This document shows, in pieces, positions 19,564 to 28,205 of a stretch of DNA of 64,000 bases (its first letter is position 1; each line of letters begins with the position of its first letter). The translations under genes and the position numbers were made by a program. Location of the stretch: the NCBI GenBank assembly GCA_029210465.1, contig JARGDL010000009.1, forward strand, positions 52,045 to 116,044, read 5' to 3'. Source of the DNA: Stygiobacter electus. GTDB lineage: Bacteria > Bacteroidota > Ignavibacteria > Ignavibacteriales > Melioribacteraceae. Under the pieces are notes generated by a model. The model was not told the DNA's origin. It ran no database searches and saw only the letters and a list, made by a program, of their open reading frames with translations.

Positions 19564-19769
19564 GTCAGTTTTACATGCTTATTGTTTTAATCAATCTATT
19601 CTTGATTAAATATATAAAATATTTGTCCGCTGTCCAATTCTTTTTGATCGTGGATACATTGCCGCATTATTTCAACGGGCAATATTGTGGTAAGTTGTTA
19701 AAGTTCAGTTTGGCTTGAATCAATTTTAAAGAATCTCGATTGTAAAATATTTCTTGAAACAAACAACTA

Positions 19770-19888
19770 GAGACTTCTGAAAAATTCAAAAAGTCATTCT
19801 TGTGAGAACAGGAATCCAGTAAATACTAATTAGATTCTCCCTTTCGCGAGAATGACAGTCAATAAGAAATCTATTTTTCAGAAGTCTC
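19770..19888. mobile_element. MITE-like 119-base palindromic element
   Basis: Sixteen-base perfect terminal inverted repeats, GAGACTTCTGAAAAAT (19770-19785) and ATTTTTCAGAAGTCTC (19873-19888), enclose a second inverted pair, GTCATTCTTGTGAGAA on the left and TTTCGCGAGAATGAC on the right. There is no ORF inside. Nested inverted repeats at this size fit a non-autonomous miniature transposon or REP-type element. I see no clear target-site duplication. It sits in the 475-base gap between the kinase and the ArsR-rhodanese operon; nothing else recognisable is in that gap. Confidence 0.7.
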
Positions 19889-20062
19889 AACTAATTTTTA
19901 CGTCAGATTTTAATTCAACTTATTTTTTCGTGCCAACTCTAAATTTGAAAGGAATAGATAAGTTTATTTTAATGGTATTAATTAAAACAGAGTAAGTTTG
20001 AAAATATCACAAAAAATCGTTATTATTCAATTAATCAATTGAATAATTTAGTGAGCGCCTCA

Positions 20063-20725
20063 ATGACCGGCAGAGAATTCAAGGATTTAACATTTCAGCA
20101 GTTTGCAAACATTGCTACAGCATTTGCAAGTCCAAAACGTTTGGAATTAATTGACATACTTTCTCAAGGCGAAAGAGATGTTGATACTCTTTCTACAGAA
20201 ACAAATATGAACTTTGCAAATACTTCGCGCCATCTGCAAATATTAAGAAACTCTAAAATTGTAACAAGTAGAAAAGAAGGAGTTAGAGTTCTTTACAGTT
20301 TAGCAAACGAAGAAGTTGTTAAATGCTGGAAAGGATTACAAACTTTAGCTGAAAAAAGCGCATCCGAAATTAGAGAAACTGCACGGCTCTTTTTCGAAGA
20401 AAGATCAGCTCTTGTTCCTATTTCCTCAACTGAATTGTTGGATAAACTGAATAAGGATGAAGTTACTCTTATTGATGTAAGACCAAAAGAAGAATTTTCA
20501 AGCGGGCATCTTCCTAATGCTGTTTCAATCCCATTAAAAGAACTCAAAGATAAGTTTAGTGAATTACCTTCCGACAAAGAAATCGTGGCATATTGTAGAG
20601 GACCATATTGCGTGCTTGCCGCAGAAGCGGCAAAACTTTTAACAAAGAAAGGGTTCAATGTTGTTATTCTAAAAGAAGATGTTAACTCATGGCAGTTTGC
20701 CGGATTTCCAATTGAAAAGGAATAG
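20063..20725 (+). CDS. ArsR-family regulator fused to a rhodanese domain
   Basis: A two-domain protein: an ArsR-type winged helix (about 1-90; 'ASPKRLELIDILSQGERDV', 'NFANTSRHLQILRNSKIV') and a rhodanese domain (about 110-215; 'LIDVRPKEEFSSGHLPNA', active-site loop 'YCRGPYCVLAA' with two Cys). Such fusions are thought to sense or handle sulfane sulfur or metalloids and repress their own operon. The frame is open back to a TTG at 20039, but ATG 20063 (MTGREF) fits the usual start of this family. It heads a four-gene run with the winged-helix, methyltransferase and DsrE-like genes. A Cys-based switch in the rhodanese loop is an inference. Confidence 0.9.
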   Translation: MTGREFKDLTFQQFANIATAFASPKRLELIDILSQGERDVDTLSTETNMNFANTSRHLQILRNSKIVTSRKEGVRVLYSLANEEVVKCWKGLQTLAEKSASEIRETARLFFEERSALVPISSTELLDKLNKDEVTLIDVRPKEEFSSGHLPNAVSIPLKELKDKFSELPSDKEIVAYCRGPYCVLAAEAAKLLTKKGFNVVILKEDVNSWQFAGFPIEKE

Positions 20726-20730
20726 GTCAG

Positions 20731-21030
20731 ATGGGCAATAACGCAGTTTTTTCAGATTTATTAAATAAGATTTTTGCCGATAAATTAAATGTTGAAATTC
20801 TATGTTCGTTGTATGATAAAAATCTTTCTGTAAATGATATTTCTTCAATGCTGAATCTTGAAATTGATGAGCTTGAGCGGCACTTGGAAATTCTTGTTGA
20901 TTATAAGATCCTCACCAAAATTCAAAATGAATCTGATGTTTCATATTATTTGAAAGAACCCAAAGTGTGCGATTCGATTATAATGTTGAAAGACGCTCTT
21001 TATAGTTTAAGTATAAAGTCAAATTTATGA
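20731..21030 (+). CDS. Small winged-helix (ArsR-like) DNA-binding protein
   Basis: A 99-residue protein that reads as a single winged helix: 'LNVEILCSLYDKNLSVNDISS', the recognition region 'EIDELERHLEILVDYKILTKI' and a wing 'SDVSYYL'. It starts 5 bases after the ArsR-rhodanese stop and its stop overlaps the methyltransferase start (ATGA at 21027-21030). It therefore looks like a second regulator of the same operon or a partner of the first one. No cysteine cluster typical of metal sensing is obvious (Cys near 24 and 81). The family is not certain. Confidence 0.7.
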   Translation: MGNNAVFSDLLNKIFADKLNVEILCSLYDKNLSVNDISSMLNLEIDELERHLEILVDYKILTKIQNESDVSYYLKEPKVCDSIIMLKDALYSLSIKSNL

Positions 21031-21596
21031 AGATACGTGAAAGCGGGATGCCGGAAGAAACTTATTGGGAATCATTTTTCGATGTTCAATTCATTCTTTC
21101 TCAGCTCCAGTTCGATTATACAATAAACAATGCAGTGGAATTCGGTTCTGGGTATGGAACGTTTACAATCCCAGCGGCTAAAATTATCAAGGGTAATTTT
21201 TATGCACTTGATATCGAACCGTCTATGATTAAGCGATTGACCGAAAGAGTTTTGGAAGAAAATTTGTCTAATGTAAAAATAATTAACCGCGATTTTGTGA
21301 ATGATGGAACTGGACTTCCAGAAAACTATGTTAATTATACGATGCTTTTCAATATCCTTCATGCAGAAAATCCTCTCACCCTTTTGAATGAAGCTTACAG
21401 GATACTTAAACCAGGTGGCAAAGTAGGGGTAATTCATTGGATTCATTCCGCAATTACACCACGTGGTCCATCTTTGAATATCCGCCCAACTCCTCTTCAA
21501 TGTGTTGATTGGCTTCTTGAATCTAATTTTAAAATAATAAACAAAGAAATTTCATTACCTCCGTACCACTATGGAATAATTGGTTTGAAAGAATAA
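21027..21596 (+). CDS. Class I SAM-dependent methyltransferase
   Basis: A 189-residue methyltransferase fold. Motif I is 'VEFGSGYGTFTIPAA' (about 35-49), the acidic SAM ribose contact is in 'YALDIEPSM', and motif IV/V reads 'LFNILHAENPLTLLNEAYRILKPGGKVGVIHW'. Translation is coupled to the upstream winged-helix gene by an ATGA overlap. The protein resembles small UbiE/ArsM-like enzymes, but I do not see the cysteine set needed for arsenite methylation, so an arsenic role is not supported. Operon partners with rhodanese and DsrE domains suggest a sulfur- or metalloid-related substrate; this is inference. Confidence 0.83.
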   Translation: MKIRESGMPEETYWESFFDVQFILSQLQFDYTINNAVEFGSGYGTFTIPAAKIIKGNFYALDIEPSMIKRLTERVLEENLSNVKIINRDFVNDGTGLPENYVNYTMLFNILHAENPLTLLNEAYRILKPGGKVGVIHWIHSAITPRGPSLNIRPTPLQCVDWLLESNFKIINKEISLPPYHYGIIGLKE

Positions 21597-21630
21597 TTCG
21601 ACAACAAAAAAATCTAATAGGAGAATATTT

Positions 21631-21984
21631 ATGAAATACCTTATCTTAATTAACGATGCACCATACGGGACAGAAAAAGCATACAACGCTCTTCGTCTTG
21701 CAATGCAGATTCAAAAAGATTTTCCAGAAAATGAAGTAAGAATATTTTTGATGGCAGATGCAGCAACCTGCGCTTTGTCAAACCAAAACACCCCAAACGG
21801 ATACTACAACATCGAACGGATGTTAAAATCTGTTTTGCTGAAAGGCGGACAAGTAAAAATATGCGGCACGTGCGCTGATTCTCGTGGAATAAAAAATCTT
21901 CCTTTAATCGAAGGAGCGCAAATCAGTACCATGGCTGAACTAACTGCATGGACTATTGAATCAGATAAAGTAATAACATTCTAA
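21631..21984 (+). CDS. DsrE/YchN-family sulfur-relay protein
   Basis: A 117-residue DsrE-like protein: 'LILINDAPYGTEKAYNALRLA' at the N-terminus, 'VRIFLMADAATCAL' and the conserved Cys-containing loop 'KICGTCADSRGI' typical of YchN-type members. These proteins form small oligomers and are linked to sulfane-sulfur handling. A good AGGAG lies 8 bases ahead of the ATG. It closes the recognisable part of the ArsR-rhodanese operon; a truncated ORF with its own ribosome site follows 10 bases later. Confidence 0.88.
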   Translation: MKYLILINDAPYGTEKAYNALRLAMQIQKDFPENEVRIFLMADAATCALSNQNTPNGYYNIERMLKSVLLKGGQVKICGTCADSRGIKNLPLIEGAQISTMAELTAWTIESDKVITF

Positions 21985-21994
21985 AAGGATAATT

Positions 21995-22120
21995 ATGCTA
22001 CAAAAAATAATGAACTTATCGATTTTCGTAATAAACTTTTTGTACAGAAGTAGAGCCGGAGGCTGTTTTAGTTTTTCTTATGGAAAACAATTTTTTATAC
22101 CAAATTTTGTTCTGTTTTAA
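21995..22120 (+). pseudogene. 41-codon ORF, probably the 5' stump of a lost operon gene
   Basis: An ATG at 21995 has AAAAGGA just ahead, 10 bases after the DsrE stop, exactly where the next operon gene would start. The reading frame ends after 41 codons and shows a hydrophobic start ('MLQKIMNLSIFVINFLYRS') but no family I recognise. Thirty bases on begins the chimeric duplicated sequence at 22154-22265. I read this as a gene whose remainder was replaced when that scar formed; it could also be a genuine small protein. Confidence 0.4.
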
Positions 22121-22153
22121 GAGATTTTCTGTCACCTTCCTAAAGTTGTAGAA

Positions 22154-22265
22154 GTCAGAAAAATATAGTTTCCAAAATGAATGGACAGGTAACCGCCGAA
22201 AGAAAATCTATTAAAGTTACGAATTACTGCTGGCGAAAAAATGTTTGAAGGTGGTGGGCATTAAA
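22154..22265. repeat. Chimeric scar joining copies of two gene ends found elsewhere in the window
   Basis: Bases 22159-22193 are identical to 8619-8653, inside the 3' end of the kinase gene 7323-8720 (similarity extends back to 22154 with a 2-base insertion). Bases 22192-22265 match 4787-4860, the end and stop codon of the DUF1684 gene, with a single mismatch (22247). The two pieces share a 2-base AC at the join. This is the exact joint expected if the 4787-8653 segment had circularised or been tandemly duplicated. The copies also make 35-base direct repeats around the 13.5-kb region 8654-22158. Confidence 0.9.
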
Positions 22266-22298
22266 TTTTTTCTATTGCCGTCAACGGCAAACTTTTAT

Positions 22299-24125
22299 CT
22301 AATTAATTTTTAATATCAAACTGCTTACCTCTGGAATTTCAATTTTACTTTCTTCATCAGTTTTAAGTTCTTTTCTATTTCTCAAATCAACTAATTTATT
22401 TTTTGGATTCACATAATTTTTCATAGATGATAAATCTACTTTCATTAGTTTTGTGTTGTTGTTGATGATGATCATTATTTTTTCGTCTTCATAAATTCTG
22501 AAATAAACATAAACGTCATTAATTGGTGGAAAGTGAATTAATTTTCCTTGTGTCAAAGCTTTATAATTTTTTCTAAGTTGAATTAAATTTTTAAGGTGAT
22601 TAAAAATATCATTTTCATAATCACTTCTTTCTTTTTCATTAAATGCATTTCTTTTATCATTTGGAAACCCGCCAGGAAATGGAATTCTTAAACTTCCATG
22701 GTCATCTGTTCCAATAACTCCAATTTCAGAACCATAAAAAATCTGTGGAATGCCGCGAGTTGTGAATAATATATCATAAGCTAATTTTGCTTTTTGAATA
22801 TTTCCTTTTGCAAAATACATTAGTCGCGGCAAATCATGATTATCAACAAAAGTAACAAGTTGTGTTGCGTCTGTGTATAAATAATCTTTTGCAAGTACGT
22901 TAAAAATATTGTAAGTGTTATCTTTCCCTTCAACAAAACGAATTAAAACATCACGTAAAGCAAAGTCTGTTACACTTGGTAAAAAAGTGTTTGGTTTTTT
23001 ATATGGATTATTTCTTTGATAAGTTGAAAGAAAATCTACTTCACCAGTCCACACTTCGCCGACTATATTTAACTTTGGATATTCATTTAAAATCACATCA
23101 GCCCATTTTGACATAAATTTTTGATTGTTATATGGATAAGTATCTTCACGTATTCCATCAATGCCGCTAAATTCAATCCACCAAATTGTATTTTGAATGA
23201 TGTAATTTTGCACAAAAATATTTTCTTGATTTAAATCAGGCATAGAACGGACAAACCAACCTTGTTCTACTTGTTTTATTGTTGAACTATCTGCATGAAT
23301 ATCTGTAAAAATCATTTTGTTATGATTTGCTTCGAGGTGATTATCTAATGTTCCGTTAAACCAATTTTTCATTGGTAAATTTTTTATCCATGGATGATCA
23401 TCGCTACAATGATTTGCAACATGATCTAAAATTACTTTTAAATTTTTTTTATGTGCTTCATCAACAAATTTTTTGTATAGTTCATTCGAGCCTAATCGCG
23501 GATCAACCTTATAAAAATCTGTAGCTGCATAACCGTGATAAGAACGAAATGTATTATTCTCAACGACCGGTGTTAACCAAATTGAAGTAATACCAAAATC
23601 TTTTAAATAATCTAATTTGTTAATAACACCTTGAAGATCGCCGCCAGCTCTTCCCTGGTTTGGTGTTTTTTGCATTGAATCGCTATAGCCTTTAATTGAA
23701 TCATTTGAAACATCGCCATTTGCAAAACGGTCTGGCATTATCAAATAAATTATATCACTTTGATTAAATCCTTGAAACCTTTGTTGAGAATTTTCTCTTT
23801 TAAGAATTGGAAAATTAAATTCTGTTAAATTTTTTCCTGATTGTAATTTTAGTTTGTAGCTTTTAGGTAAAATATTTTTTGGAATTTCAATATCAATAAA
23901 AGCATAATCGCTGTTTTCAAGTTCATGGATTTTTATAATTTTAATTTTTGGTTCATCAAATTTTGCTTTAAAGCTTTTAAGATCTTTTCCATAAATCATA
24001 AGTTGAATTTTATTCAACCTCATTCCAATCCACCAATTTTCTGGTTCAATTTTTTTTATTTCTATTTTTTGTGGAAATATAGTTGTATATCCAACTATCA
24101 AAAAGATTAGAAAAATTTTTCTCAT
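22299..24125 (-). CDS. Secreted GH13 alpha-amylase/neopullulanase (SusA-like)
   Basis: A 608-residue glycoside hydrolase family 13 protein with a signal peptide (1-18, 'TTIFPQ'). An N-terminal beta-sandwich (about 20-110) of the cyclomaltodextrinase-N type precedes the TIM barrel ('IYLIMPDRFANGD', 'GGDLQGVINKLDYLKDFGIT', 'VILDHVANH'). The catalytic set is complete: nucleophile Asp328 in 'GIREDTYPYN', acid/base Glu357 in 'VGEVW' and Asp431 in 'FVDNHD'. The wording fits the neopullulanase/cyclomaltodextrinase group of Bacteroidota, which hydrolyses alpha-1,4 glucans at the cell envelope. There are no SusC/SusD genes beside it. A TTGCCGT/ACGGCAA hairpin lies just past its stop (22275-22290). Confidence 0.92.
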   Translation of the reverse strand: MRKIFLIFLIVGYTTIFPQKIEIKKIEPENWWIGMRLNKIQLMIYGKDLKSFKAKFDEPKIKIIKIHELENSDYAFIDIEIPKNILPKSYKLKLQSGKNLTEFNFPILKRENSQQRFQGFNQSDIIYLIMPDRFANGDVSNDSIKGYSDSMQKTPNQGRAGGDLQGVINKLDYLKDFGITSIWLTPVVENNTFRSYHGYAATDFYKVDPRLGSNELYKKFVDEAHKKNLKVILDHVANHCSDDHPWIKNLPMKNWFNGTLDNHLEANHNKMIFTDIHADSSTIKQVEQGWFVRSMPDLNQENIFVQNYIIQNTIWWIEFSGIDGIREDTYPYNNQKFMSKWADVILNEYPKLNIVGEVWTGEVDFLSTYQRNNPYKKPNTFLPSVTDFALRDVLIRFVEGKDNTYNIFNVLAKDYLYTDATQLVTFVDNHDLPRLMYFAKGNIQKAKLAYDILFTTRGIPQIFYGSEIGVIGTDDHGSLRIPFPGGFPNDKRNAFNEKERSDYENDIFNHLKNLIQLRKNYKALTQGKLIHFPPINDVYVYFRIYEDEKIMIIINNNTKLMKVDLSSMKNYVNPKNKLVDLRNRKELKTDEESKIEIPEVSSLILKIN

Positions 24126-24185
24126 TAATACCTCAATAAAATTTTATCGATTAGCAATTATACATTATTCATTTTACATTATACA

Positions 24186-26609
24186 TTAAAGTATCGGTGT
24201 ATTGATACCAACAACAAAATTATTTTTTCCTTTGTAATTCAGCTTCCATGTAAATTCAACTTTAAAAGGAAAAAGTTGTTGACCTATTCCAAAACCAATT
24301 TCTGCAAATGGTTTTTTAAATTCACAAATACCCTTTGACAAAATATTCAATGGTAAAATATTTTTGCTTTTGTTTGATGTTTCAATTAATGCTGCATTAA
24401 AGTGAAGACTTAAATTCATTTGCTTTTCAATTAAAAAAGACAAGCCAAGCAAGCGAAATAATTCATCATTTAAATTGTTTTCAAGTGAAAGCATTAAAAC
24501 ATTATCACCAAAAATTTCTCCAGCTCTTAAAGTTCTAAAAGTAAAAGATTGGCTTCCACTTTCAATGTTGCCTGGCAAAGCATATAACATCTGAAAAGGA
24601 ATTGCATTTGATGATTTTATTACAACTATTGAAAATCTTGAACTTGCTGACGCAACAATCGGAAAAGAACCATTTATGTTTGCTCTGTAAATTTCAAAAT
24701 CTAAGTTACTCTTTAATATTTTTTTGTTGCTAAAAATTGCTGATCCACCAAAAGTTATAAATCCATTTGTATCATCGATTCTTCTTTTGAAATAACCATC
24801 TTCAATAAATTTTCTGAAATCAAATTGAAATGATGTTGTAATGGCGTTAATCTTTGTTTCAAATATTGATTGATTTATTGAATATGCTTTTTTTCGATTG
24901 AAAAAAGAAAAGTCGGTGTTATTAATTGCTGAGTTGTCTGTTCTGTTAAAAAATCCAACACCCAAATTTAGAATTGGAAAAACAAGACCTCCCAACGAAA
25001 AAGAAAATCCTTTTGTGTAGTAATAATTTCTAAAGTCATATTTACCAAAAAGTGATGTCAAAGTTGAAGTCAATTTATTGTAATGAATTGATTCTGTAAA
25101 TAAATCTGTTATTTTATTGTAAGCCGAAAAAGAAAAGTTGGTTGTTCTATATTCACCTAAAAAATAATTAGTTGAAAAACTTTGTTTAAATTTTTTATCA
25201 CCGAAACTGTACGATAAATCTAAATTAGCATTAAGTCTTTTATCAAAGAGTTGAATTGCATTTCCACCGAAATTTAATGTGTGTCCTTCAACTACATTAA
25301 ATGAATAAATTGCCAATGGTCCATAAACTGAAAAATTTTTGTTTACAGAAATTGCAGTTGCAAGAAATGAAAAATTATCCCAAAAAGTTTTTTCAATTGC
25401 TTCAAGACTATCAATTCTTTTGTATGCGGCAATTTCTTCTTCTGTATTTGGAATTGTTTGAATATTTCTCCAATATGTAGAATCTTTTTTGTCTGCATCA
25501 TTTTTAACTTTTATCACAGTCCTATCAAAAAAATCTTCATCTATATTATTGTTTATTTGATAATCAAAGAAAATGGAATTTAGCTCAAAACCAAATTTGT
25601 ATAATCCCATTAAGTTACCTTCAAGACTTAGACGATAATCAATTGGCATTACAATATCATCAAAAATTCTAAATTGTTGAATTATGTTTATTTTATTAAA
25701 AATTCTTCCCGGATTTGCCGGGTCGTTTAATCCAGTTTCTAACTTTATAAGATTATATGTTTTATCTGAAATATAAAGTGTTCCTACAAATCCAGGATTT
25801 GTTTTTTTTAATGGTTCAAATTTTATTTTGAAGACATTTTGTTTATCCATTGCTAAAGTGTCTTCGATTAAATAATCATAGTATTCGATTGCATTATCTG
25901 CGATTGGACTTACCAATGGGCGATTAAAAAAACGAATATCATCTGTATAAAAATTTTGAATTAATCTTCCACCAGTAAAAATATTTATTGTTGATGGTGT
26001 ATTTGCGCTTTGTTTACGAGCAATAATTTCATCTTTGTAAAAGTTTGGCTTTTTGAAATATCCGCGGCTTTCATTTTCAATAATACCTGTAATTTTCAAT
26101 TTTGATGAATCACTACTTGAATCACCAACTGTAATACCAACTTGAGTTCCAGTTGAACTGAAATCCCGAACAGTTTTTATTAATCCTTTTGTGTAAGCAC
26201 TAAAAATGTATGTGTTAATTTTTTCATTTCTCTTATGCTTTTCTTCTATAACTCTTTTGATTATTTCAAGTGCTGGATTTTCACCCGGTAAAACTGTTAT
26301 TTCAGAAAGATTAATTGGAACAGGCTGTAATTTGATTTCTAAAAATTCATCGCTATTTAATTTTACATTAATTGTATCGGAAATATATCCAATGTTAGAT
26401 ACGATTAATTTATAATTTCCTTTTTCTAATCTAAGTTGAAACAAGCCTTCATATGTTGAAGAAGTTCCATAATGAGTTCCTTCAACTCTTATGTTTGTAT
26501 ATGAAATAGAATGATTGTCATTTTTATCTATTACTTTTCCTTTTATCAAGAATTGTTGTGCATTTATTTGAAAAGAAAAAATTAAAAACAATCTTAATAG
26601 TAATTTCAC
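24186..26609 (-). CDS. DUF5686 outer-membrane protein with carboxypeptidase-like N-domain
   Basis: An 807-residue protein with a signal peptide (1-17). Residues about 20-105 form a CarboxypepD_reg-like beta-sandwich ('LIKGKVIDKNDNHSISYTNI', 'SNIGYISDTINV'), as in TonB-dependent receptors. Next come a DUF5686 region ('NPALEIIKRVIEEKHKRNEK', 'AYTKGLIK') and a long series of amphipathic strands ending '..FVVGINTPIL' that should form a beta barrel. The family is common in Bacteroidota and related phyla; its substrate is unknown to me. The gene is leftward and separated by 60 bases from the amylase, with no terminator seen between. Confidence 0.87.
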   Translation of the reverse strand: MKLLLRLFLIFSFQINAQQFLIKGKVIDKNDNHSISYTNIRVEGTHYGTSSTYEGLFQLRLEKGNYKLIVSNIGYISDTINVKLNSDEFLEIKLQPVPINLSEITVLPGENPALEIIKRVIEEKHKRNEKINTYIFSAYTKGLIKTVRDFSSTGTQVGITVGDSSSDSSKLKITGIIENESRGYFKKPNFYKDEIIARKQSANTPSTINIFTGGRLIQNFYTDDIRFFNRPLVSPIADNAIEYYDYLIEDTLAMDKQNVFKIKFEPLKKTNPGFVGTLYISDKTYNLIKLETGLNDPANPGRIFNKINIIQQFRIFDDIVMPIDYRLSLEGNLMGLYKFGFELNSIFFDYQINNNIDEDFFDRTVIKVKNDADKKDSTYWRNIQTIPNTEEEIAAYKRIDSLEAIEKTFWDNFSFLATAISVNKNFSVYGPLAIYSFNVVEGHTLNFGGNAIQLFDKRLNANLDLSYSFGDKKFKQSFSTNYFLGEYRTTNFSFSAYNKITDLFTESIHYNKLTSTLTSLFGKYDFRNYYYTKGFSFSLGGLVFPILNLGVGFFNRTDNSAINNTDFSFFNRKKAYSINQSIFETKINAITTSFQFDFRKFIEDGYFKRRIDDTNGFITFGGSAIFSNKKILKSNLDFEIYRANINGSFPIVASASSRFSIVVIKSSNAIPFQMLYALPGNIESGSQSFTFRTLRAGEIFGDNVLMLSLENNLNDELFRLLGLSFLIEKQMNLSLHFNAALIETSNKSKNILPLNILSKGICEFKKPFAEIGFGIGQQLFPFKVEFTWKLNYKGKNNFVVGINTPIL

Positions 26610-26707
26610 TCTATCTCCTTGAAAAAATGTACACGTTGGACGATAAGCAAATAATAAAGTTTAGCTGAGTAATTTGTAGAGTTTTTTCAATTATTAAAAA
26701 TTTAATC

Positions 26708-27580
26708 TTACCTTAAGGATAATAGTTGTTTATGTTTTATAAAATGTATTGTTGAAAAAATTATATACATTAAAATAAAATTTAATACCGAAATAATTAT
26801 TGCATAAAAAAACAATCCGAGCAAAAAAGTGAAATAAACTCTGCTACTTAAAATTAAACTTGTTATGTTTAATCCCATTAACAGTGAAATTGCATTGATA
26901 ACAAAAAGCAATAGAACAATTCCAAATAAACCAAACAACATTCCTTTAATATCTTTTGGACTAAGTTGCATATGAGAGCTGACACACAAAGAAATATAGA
27001 GAAAAATCCAAAAAGTTATTGAATTGAAATTTGAAACTGATAACAACAAGTTCATAAGTTTTACACCAAAAGAGAAAAGAAATCCAATATTTTCAAATGT
27101 ATTTGAGAAATTAATTTTTTGTATTTCTTCAGTGAAAAGAAGATTTATAATATCTTTTTGATTAGGAACAAAAGACCTCATCAGTAAAAACAATATAATT
27201 GAGCCAAATATTATTGGTCCAATTCCTATAAAAAAATTTCCTATCTGATGATAATAATTTCTTTTGTTATAACTATGATTAACATAACCCAAAGTTCCAT
27301 CGTATGAATTTGGCTGAAAAAGTTTTATCTCATTGATTTTGTGACCAAAAATTATACAAAAAACAGCGTGACCAATTTCATGAACGGGGACTCCAATCCA
27401 TCCGGTTAAATAAATATCTAATTTATAATTATAAGAGTTAATAAAAACTTTGCGTGTGTATTTTGAAAGAAAGTATAACAAGATTCCAAAAATGAAAAAC
27501 AAACCAAATAAACTTAAGATTTGGTTTAACGTTATTATTGAAACATTTTTTAAAAAGTCTAACAAAATTTCGAGATTCAT
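26708..27580 (-). CDS. Integral membrane protein with HEIGH motif (M50-like)
   Basis: A 290-residue polytopic membrane protein with about six hydrophobic segments. Segment 2-3 carries 'GVPVHEIGHAVFCIIFGHKI', the HExxH signature of zinc metalloproteases, followed by 'FFIGIGPIIFG', which recalls the NPDG-like region of M50 proteases although the Asp is not obvious. It may be an intramembrane protease or a degenerate relative. It is not closely coupled to neighbours (gap of about 30 bases to the NTF2-like gene upstream). A second protein with a similar motif, HEGGH, is encoded at 29517-30041. Confidence 0.65.
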   Translation of the reverse strand: MNLEILLDFLKNVSIITLNQILSLFGLFFIFGILLYFLSKYTRKVFINSYNYKLDIYLTGWIGVPVHEIGHAVFCIIFGHKINEIKLFQPNSYDGTLGYVNHSYNKRNYYHQIGNFFIGIGPIIFGSIILFLLMRSFVPNQKDIINLLFTEEIQKINFSNTFENIGFLFSFGVKLMNLLLSVSNFNSITFWIFLYISLCVSSHMQLSPKDIKGMLFGLFGIVLLLFVINAISLLMGLNITSLILSSRVYFTFLLGLFFYAIIISVLNFILMYIIFSTIHFIKHKQLLSLR

Positions 27581-27611
27581 TATTTTATTAAAATACTTTA
27601 CAAATAAAAAC

Positions 27612-28052
27612 TTATTCTGGTCTTGAAAGTAATCTTGTAAAAGAAAGTGAACCTAATTTCCATTTATTATTTTCATTAACATAAACTTCTGTAACAATAA
27701 AGGGATTAGTAACTTCATTACCACCGACAACAGCGAGCAAAGTAATTTTGCTTAAAACTATTGCAGTATTATCAATAATTTTTACAGAAACATCTTGAAT
27801 ATCTGCTTTCTTGTACCATATACCGCCGCTTTTAATAATATTAACCTCTTGTTCTTTTCCCCAAGAACCGCCCATATGAACAAAAACAGATTTTTCATGA
27901 AATAAGTTAGCAAGTGAATCAACATTTTTTTCTGACATCCATTGCCATTTTAAATTAGAAAGATTGATGATATTTTCTTCATTTGATAAGTTTTGTGATA
28001 AACTAACTTGTGATATTATTGCTATTAATAATGCCGTAAATATTTTTTTCAT
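27612..28052 (-). CDS. Secreted NTF2-like (SnoaL/DUF4440) protein
   Basis: A 146-residue protein with a signal peptide ('MKKIFTALLIAIISQVSLSQN'). The mature part is a cone-shaped NTF2-like fold by pattern: 'LKWQWMSEKNVDSLANLFHEKS' (helices), 'VFVHMGGSWGKEQEV', 'AIVLSKITLLAVVGG' and 'VTEVYVNENNKWKL'. Members bind small ligands or have isomerase/hydrolase activity; none can be assigned here. It is followed on the same strand by the HEIGH membrane protein 31 bases downstream, so the two may be co-transcribed. Confidence 0.8.
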   Translation of the reverse strand: MKKIFTALLIAIISQVSLSQNLSNEENIINLSNLKWQWMSEKNVDSLANLFHEKSVFVHMGGSWGKEQEVNIIKSGGIWYKKADIQDVSVKIIDNTAIVLSKITLLAVVGGNEVTNPFIVTEVYVNENNKWKLGSLSFTRLLSRPE

Positions 28053-28140
28053 ATTTTCTCCAACTTTTTTATTAATATTATTTATAAATATAACTTAATG
28101 ATTTTTAACTTTTAATTACAATTAAAATCTTATTGCTTTC

Positions 28141-28173
28141 TTGCTTTTTTACATTTATTAGTTGTTAAATTTG
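28141..28173 (+). promoter_or_regulatory. Candidate Bacteroidota-type promoter for the antiporter gene
   Basis: TTG at 28141-28143 and TAAATTTG at 28166-28173 are separated by 22 bases, close to the TTG-N19-23-TAnnTTTG pattern of the Bacteroidota housekeeping sigma factor. The antiporter ATG is 32 bases beyond the -7 box, a sensible leader length. Only this pattern supports it. Confidence 0.4.
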
Positions 28174-28205
28174 CAAAACTTTTATCAAATTAATTTGAGT
28201 TAGTT

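Noticed and set aside
21027..21596. Arsenite methyltransferase ArsM
   Set aside because: An ArsR-type gene is nearby, but the conserved cysteine set of ArsM is not visible and the protein is much shorter.
22154..22265. Short CDS made of the kinase and DUF1684 fragments
   Set aside because: It carries no start signal and joins two gene ends; it is a recombination scar, not a gene.
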